Notes under the pieces: generated by a model
Seen by the model: the letters and a program-made list of their open reading frames with translations, nothing else
What the model was told of the DNA's origin: nothing
Database searches by the model: none
NCBI GenBank assembly: GCA_035765635.1
Contig: DASTWZ010000003.1
Span: 62,001 to 126,000 of the forward strand
Length of the DNA stretch: 64,000 bases
Origin: EW11 sp035765635
Lineage (GTDB): Bacteria > Verrucomicrobiota > Verrucomicrobiia > Opitutales > Opitutaceae
Reading direction: 5' to 3'
Program-made: the position numbers and the translations under genes
Shown: positions 40,795-47,871 of the stretch, piece by piece
Layout of the letters: every line of letters begins with the position of its first letter
How positions within the stretch are numbered: the stretch's first letter is position 1

Positions 40795-40812
40795 CTCAGC
40801 TTTCGAGCTGAG
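40795..40812. other. UUCG-loop hairpin between convergent genes
   Basis: CTCAGCT (40795-40801) pairs perfectly with AGCTGAG (40806-40812) around TTCG, an exceptionally stable tetraloop. The left edge includes the stop codon of the minus-strand YyaL-like gene. No T-run is present, so termination is only possible, not shown. Confidence 0.45.
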
Positions 40813-43039
40813 TTCGGAGTGCAGAGGGAGTGGTGACCGGTTCGCGACAGCTATAGTGCTCGCATAGATAAGCTGTCGCCCGGCCTTCCTGTTTCTTCAT
40901 TTCGCCGAGCCAGGGCGCGCGCGAGGCCAGCCAGGTTTGACCCGCCGCGCCATCCGCCGCAAAAATTGCACAGCGCGGCCCCTGACTGCGCTGCGTCTCA
41001 CGCCACAGCGCGCGAAAGTCCTCTGAACCAGGATCCCCGGCGATCACGACTTGTCGCCGCGGCATCATGGCGTATTCCAGCGCGCAAAGGGCTTGAGGCA
41101 GAGCCTGCGGCGTCCGGGCCCATTGCGATTGCAACGACGCCAACGTGCGCACCGCCCTTTGCGTGAGCGCCTCGCCATCGCGCGAGACCGGTGCAAGCCG
41201 GAGCAGATTCATGGCCGCGACGGAACCGGCAGTCGGCTCCGCGGCATCATAATCGTCCTTCAATCGCAGCACGATGGAAGCATCGCCCTCCGCGGCTTGA
41301 AAATAGCCGCCGTCTTTTTCGTCCCAGAACATGCGATCCATCGTCGCTTGAAGTTTTTCCGCCCACTCCAGCCAGCGAATCTCGAAGTCCGCTTCATACA
41401 GATCGAGCAGCGCCTGGATGAGATACGCGTAGTCCTCCGCAAACGCTGCGACGAGCGCGCGGCCCTGCCGGAAGCTGCGATATAACACACCGCTCGACGA
41501 ATCATAGAGTTCGCGCTGGATGAATTCCGCGGCGCGCACCGCCGATGCGAGATGTTCCACGGCGCCCGCGGGCGAGGTTGAGCCATCGAGCTGTATGTGC
41601 GCCGCCTCGTCTTCGTACGCGAAGCCGATTTGCGCGGCCCGCGCGAGCGCCGAAATCATCAGCGCGTTCCAGCCCGTGATGATCTTGTCGTCCAAATGTG
41701 GCCGCGGGCGCTTGTCGCGCACGCGCTTCAAAATCGCCAGAGCTTCGACCAAACGATCGCTCGCAGCCGTTACCTCCAAGCCGAACTTTCGCGCCGTGTC
41801 GCTCAACCCGTGACGCTGCTTGAGAATATTTTTCCCGGCGAATTCCCGATGAGGGTCCAGTTGCTGCGGCACGTTTCCTTCCGCCGTCACGCCGAAATGG
41901 TAATTCATCAAGTCCGCCAGACTGCCCGTCGGTAGTGCTCCGCTGGATACAGCGAGAGCGGCTTCGATTTCCGCTTTCGTCCAAACATAGAACGCGCCTT
42001 CCGCGTGCTCGGGTTTTCCGTGTTCGATGATGCTGTCCGCATCCTCCGCCGAAAAAAAAGCGCCGTCCGGACTCGTCAGATCACGGCGCACATACTGAAA
42101 AATGTCGTTCGCGATCCAGAGGAAGACGTGGCGGCGCGTCATCTGAAACGCATCGAGGTAGTTCACCGCGATCTGCGCCTGATCGTAGAGCATTTTTTCG
42201 AAGTGCGGAACGAACCACGCTTCATCGACCGAGTAACGATGGAAGCCGCCTCCGACATGGTCGTGAATGCCGCCTTCCGCCATTTTCTGCAGCGTGGTCG
42301 TGGCCATCTTGATCGCCTCCGCTCCTGCTTCGGTGTCGACGCCCTGAATCGCCGCGACGCGAAACAGAAAATTCAGATTGGACGCGCGAGGAAATTTCGG
42401 CGCGCTGCCGAAGCCGCCCTCACCCGAATCGAACGCCTCGTAGTAGTACTGGAAACATTTCTCGAACGCGTCGCCCGCTGCTTCCGTGAGATCGGGCATC
42501 GCGCTCGCCGCGCTGGTCTTCTCCGCGCCGTGCTGCCGCAAGGCATCGATCACGCGGTCTCCTTCGGATACCAGTTTCTCGCGTTCGATTTCCCAAGCGC
42601 GCGCGATCGAGCGCAGCAGGTTCGCGAAGCTGGGCCGGCCATAGCGTTCGTCGGGTGGAAAGTAGGTGCCGCCGTAAAACGGTTTGAGGTCCGGCGTCAG
42701 CCAGGCGCTCAAGGGCCAGCCGCCGTGACCGGTCATCGCCTGGACGTAAGTCATGTAGACGCGATCGACGTCCGGGCGCTCCTCGCGGTCGACTTTGATC
42801 GAGACAAACGAGGCGTTGAGAATCGCGGCGACATCCGCGTTCTCGAACGACTCGTGCGCCATCACATGGCACCAGTGGCAGGTGGAATAGCCGATCGAGA
42901 GAAAGATCGGCTTGTTCTCCGCCCGCGCCTTGGCGAAGGCCTCTTCGCCCCAAGGAAACCAATCCACGGGGTTATTCGCGTGCTGGAGAAGATACGGCGA
43001 CTTTTCTCGTGCGAGACGATTCGGAGAGGTGATGCCCAC
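40796..43039 (-). CDS. YyaL/spermatogenesis-associated-protein-20-like protein (thioredoxin-like plus six-hairpin domain)
   Basis: A 747-residue protein of the DUF255/thioredoxin-like family. The N-terminal motif RLAREKSPYLLQHANNPVDW precedes a thioredoxin-like fold with SIGYSTCHWCHVMAHESFE (C-x2-C) and VDREERPDVDRVYMTYVQ. The long C-terminal part is an alpha/alpha barrel like that of glycosidases or epimerases (GGGFHRYSVDEAWFVPHFEK, TGWNALMISALARAA). The biochemical role is unknown. The start appears to be GTG 43039, inside a solo copy of repeat module B. Confidence 0.9.
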   Translation of the reverse strand: MGITSPNRLAREKSPYLLQHANNPVDWFPWGEEAFAKARAENKPIFLSIGYSTCHWCHVMAHESFENADVAAILNASFVSIKVDREERPDVDRVYMTYVQAMTGHGGWPLSAWLTPDLKPFYGGTYFPPDERYGRPSFANLLRSIARAWEIEREKLVSEGDRVIDALRQHGAEKTSAASAMPDLTEAAGDAFEKCFQYYYEAFDSGEGGFGSAPKFPRASNLNFLFRVAAIQGVDTEAGAEAIKMATTTLQKMAEGGIHDHVGGGFHRYSVDEAWFVPHFEKMLYDQAQIAVNYLDAFQMTRRHVFLWIANDIFQYVRRDLTSPDGAFFSAEDADSIIEHGKPEHAEGAFYVWTKAEIEAALAVSSGALPTGSLADLMNYHFGVTAEGNVPQQLDPHREFAGKNILKQRHGLSDTARKFGLEVTAASDRLVEALAILKRVRDKRPRPHLDDKIITGWNALMISALARAAQIGFAYEDEAAHIQLDGSTSPAGAVEHLASAVRAAEFIQRELYDSSSGVLYRSFRQGRALVAAFAEDYAYLIQALLDLYEADFEIRWLEWAEKLQATMDRMFWDEKDGGYFQAAEGDASIVLRLKDDYDAAEPTAGSVAAMNLLRLAPVSRDGEALTQRAVRTLASLQSQWARTPQALPQALCALEYAMMPRRQVVIAGDPGSEDFRALWRETQRSQGPRCAIFAADGAAGQTWLASRAPWLGEMKKQEGRATAYLCEHYSCREPVTTPSALRTQLES

Positions 43040-43060
43040 GAATCACACGAAGCACACGAA
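43034..43060. repeat. Solo module B at the start of the YyaL-like gene
   Basis: GCCCACGAATCACACGAAGC continues to 43060 and matches one arm of the AB elements without its inverse partner. On the minus strand it provides the GTG start codon and the first Gly codon of the gene. Confidence 0.75.
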
Positions 43061-43072
43061 TGCCAAAGCTTC

Positions 43073-43235
43073 AAAGGCGAAAGGCTGAAGGAGGAAGGCT
43101 GAAAGCTGAAGACGGAAACTGAACTGACTCGGGCGTCGTCCGTCGCAGTTCAGTCTTCGTTTTCTTTCAGCCTTCAGCCTTCCTCCTTCAGCGTTCGGTT
43201 TTCCTCAGCCTTCAGCTTTCGACCTTCAGCCTTCG
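43073..43235. repeat. GGCTGAAGG-type palindrome C2
   Basis: The left arm (about 43081-43104, AGGCTGAAGGAGGAAGGCTG) is the inverse of CAGCCTTCCTCCTTCAGC at about 43175-43191. Inner inverted copies of CTGAAG/CTTCAG and of AACTGAAC/GTTCAG lie between. Extra CCTTCAGCCTTC words trail to 43233. It fills the gap between two minus-strand genes. Confidence 0.8.
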
Positions 43236-43241
43236 TATTTT

Positions 43242-44285
43242 CTACTTCCCCAGCAACCAGGCGAAGATCAGGGGAGCGACGATGGTTGCGTCGCTTTCGA
43301 CGATGAATTTCGGCGTGTTCTCACCGAGTTTGCCCCAGGTGATCTTCTCGTTCGGCACGGCGCCGGAATAGCTGCCGTAGCTCGTGGTCGAGTCGCTGAT
43401 CTGGCAGAAATAACCCCACAGCGGCACGTTTGTGCGCTGCAAATCCTGGTGCAGCATCGGCACCACGCAGATCGGGAAATCGCCGGCAATGCCGCCGCCG
43501 ATTTGGAAAAAGCCGATCGAGCCGTTGCCGCCGCGCAGAGTCTTTGCGGTCTTCGTGTACCAGTCGGCAAGCCACATCATGTATTCGATGCCGGTGCGGA
43601 CGGTGTGCACGTTCTTCACGTCTCCGCTGATCACATGGCCTGCGTACATGTTGCCCAAAGTCGCGTCCTCCCAACCCGGCACGATGATGGGCAAATTCTT
43701 TTCCGCCGCGGCGATCATCCAGGAATTCTTCGGATCGATCTGGTAGCTCTTCTTCAGTTTTCCGCCGCGCAGAATCTTGTACATGAACTCGTGCGGGAAA
43801 TAGCGTTCGCCGGCTTTGTCGGCCTTGACCCATTCCTCGAGCACGACCGCCTCGATGCGGCGCATCGCTTCCATCTCGGGGATGCAGGTGTCGGTCACGC
43901 GGTTCATGTGCCGCTCGAGCAGCGCCTGCTCGTCGGCCGCGGTGAGATCGCGATAGTGCGGCACGCGCTCGTAATAATCGTGGGCCACGAGATTGAAAAT
44001 ATCCTCCTCGAGATTCGCGCCCGTGCAGACAATCGCGTGGATCTTATCCTTTCGGATCATCTCGGCGAGAGTGATGCCGAGTTCCGCCGTCGACATGGCG
44101 CCGGCCAGGGTCACGAGCATTTTCCCGCCGTTGTTCAGATGGGCTTCGTAACCTTTGGCGGCGTCCAACAAGGCGGCGGAATTGAAGTGCCGATAGTTGT
44201 GCGCGAGAAACTTCGAAATCGGTCCCTTGCTCTTGGCCAGATCAGCATTGGACGGCCCCTTCGGCTTTTTGACTTTGGACTTCAT
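43242..44285 (-). CDS. Deoxyhypusine-synthase-like protein (putative polyamine biosynthesis)
   Basis: A 347-residue member of the deoxyhypusine synthase family: MLVTLAGAMSTAELGITLAE, HAIVCTGANLEEDIFNLVAH, LPIIVPGWEDATLGNMYAGH, FFQIGGGIAGDFPICVVPML and the C-terminal DATIVAPLIFAWLLGK. True deoxyhypusine synthases carry the catalytic Lys in GGG-x2-KHH; here the same place reads GGGIAGDF, without Lys. Bacterial homologues such as SpeY of Anabaena make homospermidine, and bacteria lack eIF5A, so polyamine synthesis is the better guess. ATG 44285 is chosen because the upstream extension lies in repeat C3. Confidence 0.88.
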   Translation of the reverse strand: MKSKVKKPKGPSNADLAKSKGPISKFLAHNYRHFNSAALLDAAKGYEAHLNNGGKMLVTLAGAMSTAELGITLAEMIRKDKIHAIVCTGANLEEDIFNLVAHDYYERVPHYRDLTAADEQALLERHMNRVTDTCIPEMEAMRRIEAVVLEEWVKADKAGERYFPHEFMYKILRGGKLKKSYQIDPKNSWMIAAAEKNLPIIVPGWEDATLGNMYAGHVISGDVKNVHTVRTGIEYMMWLADWYTKTAKTLRGGNGSIGFFQIGGGIAGDFPICVVPMLHQDLQRTNVPLWGYFCQISDSTTSYGSYSGAVPNEKITWGKLGENTPKFIVESDATIVAPLIFAWLLGK

Positions 44286-44342
44286 AGATGGAGGAGAAGT
44301 AGAAACGCGTCGCGGCGAGAGCCACAAAATTCGCGCGACGCT

Positions 44343-44460
44343 ACGAAGGCTGAAGGCTGAAGCGCGGCAACGCCTGAACACTTAAGGGATCGAGTTGTTC
44401 GCGGCTGAACGTTGGTCTGATTCAGCCTTCAGCCTTTCAGCCTTCAGCCTTTCCTTCGCC
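44343..44460. repeat. GGCTGAAGG-type palindrome C3
   Basis: AAGGCTGAAGGCTGAAG at about 44346-44362 is inverted relative to CTTCAGCCTTTCAGCCTTCAG near 44427-44449. It uses the same word set as C1 and C2. It lies in the divergent space between the deoxyhypusine-synthase-like gene and the ABC-F gene. Confidence 0.78.
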
Positions 44461-44510
44461 CGCCTGGAACGTTGACGGGACGCCCCTCGGCGCGGTTTGC
44501 TTAGCGTTTC

Positions 44511-46400
44511 ATGCTCACTCTGGCAGACGTTTCAAAATCCTATGGCACACGCGAACTGTTCCGCGATGTCTCGCTCTTCATCGCTCGCACGGATCGCTAC
44601 GGGCTCGTCGGACCAAACGGCGCCGGCAAATCCACGCTCTTCAATTTGATCCTCGGCGAAGAAGCGCCCGATGACGGAACGATCGAATGGGAGCGCGGCG
44701 CAGACTTCGGCTTCCTCCCCCAAGAAAGCGCGCCAGTAGGCGAAGAATCGATTCTGCAAATCGCCACGAGCGGAAAAAAACTGGTTCCAGAAAACGACGA
44801 TGACTGGGACATCGATTGGACGCTCGAACCTCGCGCGAAAAAAATTCTCGCGGGCCTGGGCTTTCGCGAAACCGATCACGACCGTCCCGCAAAATCGTTT
44901 TCCGGCGGCTGGGTCATGCGCGCCCACCTCGCGCGCCTGCTCGTGAGCGAGCCTGCCCTGCTCCTTCTCGACGAGCCGACGAACCACCTCGATCTCGAAG
45001 CGCTGCTCTGGTTCCAGGACTATCTGACGCGCTACCCGGGCGGCCTCTTGGTGATTTCGCACGATCGCGCGTTTCTCAATGCGCTCTGCAACGGCATCCT
45101 CGAACTGCGCGGCGGCCGGTTGAACCGCTACACGGGCAATTACGACGACTACCTCGCCGAAAAAGACGCCCGCAAAGAACAGCAGCTTGCCGCCTTCAAG
45201 AATCAGCAGCGCGAAATCGCCCACCTCCAAAAGTTCGTCGATCGTTTCGGCGCCAAGGCCTCGATGGCCTCGCGCGCAAAATCGAAAGAGAAACAAATCG
45301 AGCGTCTCCAGGAAGTCGCCGTCGAAGAGCCCGAGGAGGAGTTGAAGCGCATCAATTTCAAGTTTCCGCAGCCCCCGCGCTCGGGCTTGAAAGTGATCGA
45401 ACTCTCGCACGTCGAGCAGGCCTATGGAGATCACGTCGTTTATCGCGATTTGAATTTCACCGCTGAGCGCGGCCAACGCATCGTGCTCGTCGGTCCGAAC
45501 GGCGCCGGCAAGTCCACCCTTTTGAAAATTCTCGCGGACGTGATTCCGATTCGCGGTGGCGAACGCGAATTGGGCAGCAACGTCATCCCCGGCTATTTCG
45601 CGCAAAACCGCCTCGATAATCTCAAGGCCGACGCGACCGTTTTGGACAACGTGATGGAGCTGCGCACGAACGAGAATCAGCTCACCGAGCAGCAAGCTCG
45701 CGCGATCCTCGGCGCGTTTCTTTTTCGCAAGGACGACGTCTTCAAAAAAGTTTCCGTTCTTTCGGGCGGCGAAAAATCGCGTCTTGCCCTGGCACGTCTT
45801 CTGGTGAAACCGCCGAATCTCCTGCTGATGGACGAGCCGACGACGCACCTGGACATTCCGTCGATCGACGCTCTGGTGAGCGCGCTAAAGAATTTCGAAG
45901 GCACGCTGATCTTCATCAGCCACGACGTATATTTCATTCGCGCGCTGGCGCAGAACGTCCTGCACGTTCACTCCGGCCGCCTCACGCCGTACGCGGGCAA
46001 CTACGACTACTATCTCGAGAAATCGAAAGCCACGAACGAACGCGCTGCGTTGACGGCTGGTTTCACCGATGCGCGTCCGCCGCAGACCGCCCCCGCGAAA
46101 CCTTCGCCGAAATCCGAGCCGGCCAAACCGGCGATGAACGCGAAGGCCGCGCAATCCGAAGCGCGCAAACTCCGCGGCGAAGTCGGCAAACTCGAGCAGA
46201 CCGTTTCCGAACTCGAGGCGAAGCAAAGTGAAATCACCGCCGCGCTCGAGGCGCCAGAGACGTATCAAGACCCGGGCAAAGCCCAGCACCTCAATCGCGA
46301 GCTCACTGTAATTGTTTCCCAACTACAGGCGGCCACCGAAGCATGGGAAGCCGCCGCGCTGCGATTGAGCGATCTTGAAAAAATCGCCGGTCAAAAGTAG
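44511..46400 (+). CDS. ABC-F family ATPase (Uup/EttA-like ribosome-associated type)
   Basis: A 629-residue soluble protein with two ABC domains and no membrane segment. Walker A GPNGAGKST occurs in both halves. The signatures are SFSGGWVMRAHLARLL and LSGGEKSRLALARLL, and the Walker B blocks are LLLLDEPTNHLDLEALLW and LLLMDEPTTHLDIPSIDA. The interdomain linker (about residues 215-285, KDARKEQQLAAFKNQQREI) and a C-terminal coiled coil (about 545-625) are typical of Uup-like proteins. ABC-F proteins act on the ribosome or in DNA metabolism; which branch this is cannot be decided here. Its stop codon touches repeat AB-4. Confidence 0.92.
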   Translation: MLTLADVSKSYGTRELFRDVSLFIARTDRYGLVGPNGAGKSTLFNLILGEEAPDDGTIEWERGADFGFLPQESAPVGEESILQIATSGKKLVPENDDDWDIDWTLEPRAKKILAGLGFRETDHDRPAKSFSGGWVMRAHLARLLVSEPALLLLDEPTNHLDLEALLWFQDYLTRYPGGLLVISHDRAFLNALCNGILELRGGRLNRYTGNYDDYLAEKDARKEQQLAAFKNQQREIAHLQKFVDRFGAKASMASRAKSKEKQIERLQEVAVEEPEEELKRINFKFPQPPRSGLKVIELSHVEQAYGDHVVYRDLNFTAERGQRIVLVGPNGAGKSTLLKILADVIPIRGGERELGSNVIPGYFAQNRLDNLKADATVLDNVMELRTNENQLTEQQARAILGAFLFRKDDVFKKVSVLSGGEKSRLALARLLVKPPNLLLMDEPTTHLDIPSIDALVSALKNFEGTLIFISHDVYFIRALAQNVLHVHSGRLTPYAGNYDYYLEKSKATNERAALTAGFTDARPPQTAPAKPSPKSEPAKPAMNAKAAQSEARKLRGEVGKLEQTVSELEAKQSEITAALEAPETYQDPGKAQHLNRELTVIVSQLQAATEAWEAAALRLSDLEKIAGQK

Positions 46401-46636
46401 CCCACGAATCACACGAAGAACACTAAAGCCGAACCACGGAAAATTTTTCCACGGAACACACGGAAGGCACGGAAACGATTCCCCCGATCTGAATCTTGGA
46501 GAGATAGGGCTCAGTCGTTTTGACCTTCATCTATTTGGACGTTTTGAGGGGGGATAATTTTGGATGATTCGTGTGATTCGTGGGCACATCAACGGATCGA
46601 ATTCTTTCCGTGTTTTCCGTGCTTTCCGTGGGAAAT
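46400..46636. repeat. Composite palindrome AB-4 (interleaved)
   Basis: Module B is at 46400-46424, A at about 46447-46474, B' at 46566-46585 and A' at 46605-46635. The order B-A-B'-A' is interleaved, as in AB-1 but starting with the other module. The element fills the whole space between the stop codon of the ABC-F gene (46398-46400) and that of the convergent methyltransferase (46638-46640). Confidence 0.88.
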
Positions 46637-46637
46637 T

Positions 46638-47354
46638 TCAGGTTTCCTTGCGCTTGAGGACGAGCATCGAGTCGCTGCCGGCGAAGAATTCGTAGTCGAC
46701 GTCCACGATCTGGCTGTCGATGCCTTCTTCGGCCAGCGCGATGCGGAGACGGCCCAGCTCGGGATATTTCCGGCCATTCGTTCCGACGATCGGATGAATC
46801 CGCACGTCGTCGCGACTGACCCGCACGAGTTCGCGGCACGCGGCGAGATGGAAGTCGAAATCGAAACGCTTGGCGTAGACGAAGAGCAGATGCGCGCAGA
46901 GCACTGTGTCGAAGGCGCGATCGAAAAACGGCAAAAGCGGGAGCGTCGCGCCGATGTAGCGCCCGTGCACGAAGTGCGCGGCGTAGTCGGCGAGAAAACG
47001 ATCGGCGGCCGACCGCCGGCTGATCTCGGCCTCTTCGAAGGAGCCAAACGTCTTGAAACGGAAGAGATGCCGCTTCGCCTGCATCTGCGAAATCATGTTT
47101 CGATAATCGATCGCCACATGTTGTTCGAGCGCCTCGCCCGTGCAGCCATAGAGCGGATCGACTGCCACGGCGTCGACGCCGCGCTTGCAGGCTTCCGCGG
47201 TGAACGACGAAGGACCTGCCGCTACATCGAGAACAGAGCGACCTTTGAACGTCGCGATATCGAGTGAAAAGAACTGGCTGTATTCGGCCAAGGTCCGGCC
47301 GAAAAACGCGACCGAAGGAACTTCTAACTCGGGTGTGGGGAGGAGTGCATTCAT
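46638..47354 (-). CDS. Class I SAM-dependent methyltransferase
   Basis: A 238-residue protein. The SAM-binding motif SVLDVAAGPSSFTAEACKRG lies at about residues 40-60, followed by VDAVAVDPLYG and the post-I region TVLCAHLLFVYAKRFDF; VRVSRDDVRIHPIVG and the C-terminal IVDVDYEFFAG close the fold. The substrate is unknown. ATG 47354 is about 95 bases downstream of a strong intrinsic terminator on the same strand, which suggests control by premature termination or a separate small RNA. Confidence 0.82.
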   Translation of the reverse strand: MNALLPTPELEVPSVAFFGRTLAEYSQFFSLDIATFKGRSVLDVAAGPSSFTAEACKRGVDAVAVDPLYGCTGEALEQHVAIDYRNMISQMQAKRHLFRFKTFGSFEEAEISRRSAADRFLADYAAHFVHGRYIGATLPLLPFFDRAFDTVLCAHLLFVYAKRFDFDFHLAACRELVRVSRDDVRIHPIVGTNGRKYPELGRLRIALAEEGIDSQIVDVDYEFFAGSDSMLVLKRKET

Positions 47355-47446
47355 GGCATGACAGAGAAATTTTTTGGAGGGAGATCTGGCGGAGAACTGA
47401 GCGGGAAAAGGATCGGTGGAGCGGAAGAGCGGGAAATTTGGGCAAT

Positions 47447-47474
47447 AAAAAACCCGACTCGGTTGAGAGTCGGG
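47447..47474 (-). terminator. Rho-independent terminator upstream of the methyltransferase
   Basis: The eight-base stem CCCGACTC/GAGTCGGG with loop TCAACC is followed on the minus strand by TTTTTTATT. It lies about 95 bases before the methyltransferase start and about 400 bases after the nearest upstream minus-strand gene. Confidence 0.92.
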
Positions 47475-47507
47475 CTCGGCGATGATCGTGGTTTATTTTG
47501 TTTCCAC

Positions 47508-47633
47508 TTAGACGCGGGCTGTACTGTCGCGTCGTATATTTCGCCGAGCCCATACGTGCCACCAGGCGCGTACGACCGTAGCCGGTTTGGCAACGGAAAG
47601 CATCGTACGGCGATTGGAATATAGAGACGGCAT
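47508..47633 (-). CDS. Possible short leader ORF with Trp-rich segment (41 codons)
   Basis: An ATG at 47633 opens a 41-codon frame closing at TAA 47508-47510, about 35 bases before the terminator stem. It contains VRAWWHVWARRN, three tryptophans within five residues. The Trp codons lie directly at the 5' arm of the competing stem at 47541-47551. No Shine-Dalgarno site is present. It may be a chance ORF within a structured RNA; the downstream gene has no evident link to tryptophan. Confidence 0.2.
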   Translation of the reverse strand: MPSLYSNRRTMLSVAKPATVVRAWWHVWARRNIRRDSTARV

Positions 47634-47723
47634 CTGTGTTGTTGGATGTAGCGACGCAGCTCAGCTGCGCAAGTCGGAAAACCGCTGAAAATTATAAATC
47701 AGGAAAACCCCGATGGAAATTTT

Positions 47724-47860
47724 GCCCACGAATCACACGAAGAACACGAAAGCTAAACGGCTGAATTGTTTTCTCAGAGAGCACATTTCCGTGCTTCTAC
47801 GTTTTCCGAGGGAAAATTTTTCGAAGATCGAATTTCGTGCCCTTCGTGTGACTCGTGGGC
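47724..47860. repeat. Composite palindrome AB-5
   Basis: Module B (GCCCACGAATCACACGAAGA) opens it and GTGTGACTCGTGGGC closes it. Module A' (TTTTCCGAGGGAAAATT) is present and its partner A is degenerate. It ends 11 bases before the stop codon of the receiver/coiled-coil gene. Confidence 0.82.
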
Positions 47861-47871
47861 GAAAACAAACC

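Larger units (their letters stand above)
47447..47640 (-). ncRNA. Candidate structured leader RNA or small RNA ending at an intrinsic terminator
   Basis: Read on the minus strand, the outer stem CGTACGA/TCGTACG (47603-47609 with 47569-47575) encloses an inner stem of CCGTTGCC with GGCTACGG. Then TACGCGCC/GGCACGTA forms the next hairpin. GGGCTCGGCGA (47541-47551) pairs over a 58-base loop with TCGCCGAGCCC (47472-47482). Inside that loop GTGG/CCAC can pair. Finally the terminator CCCGACTC/GAGTCGGG (47453-47474) ends in TTTTTT. The last two stems share three bases (47472-47474), so they compete in part. The 5' end is a guess. I cannot match it to a known riboswitch class. Confidence 0.45.
47355..47871. 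other. 517-base gap with structured RNA, palindrome AB-5 and no ORF over 90 codons that looks real
   Basis: From right to left the gap holds AB-5 (47724-47860), a palindrome GCGCAGCTGAGCTGC on the minus strand (about 47656-47671), the structured RNA (47447-47640) and a terminator-proximal spacer of about 95 bases before the methyltransferase start. The overlapping short ORFs on both strands have compositions typical of non-coding frames. Confidence 0.6.

Noticed and set aside
44532..45848. A 438-codon minus-strand ORF
   Set aside because: It is antisense to the ABC-F gene, whose Walker and signature motifs are unmistakable.
47508..47633. Classic tryptophan attenuator
   Set aside because: The Trp codons overlap the arm of the competing stem, so ribosome stalling would favour the terminator, the opposite of the trp mechanism, and the downstream gene is not a trp gene.
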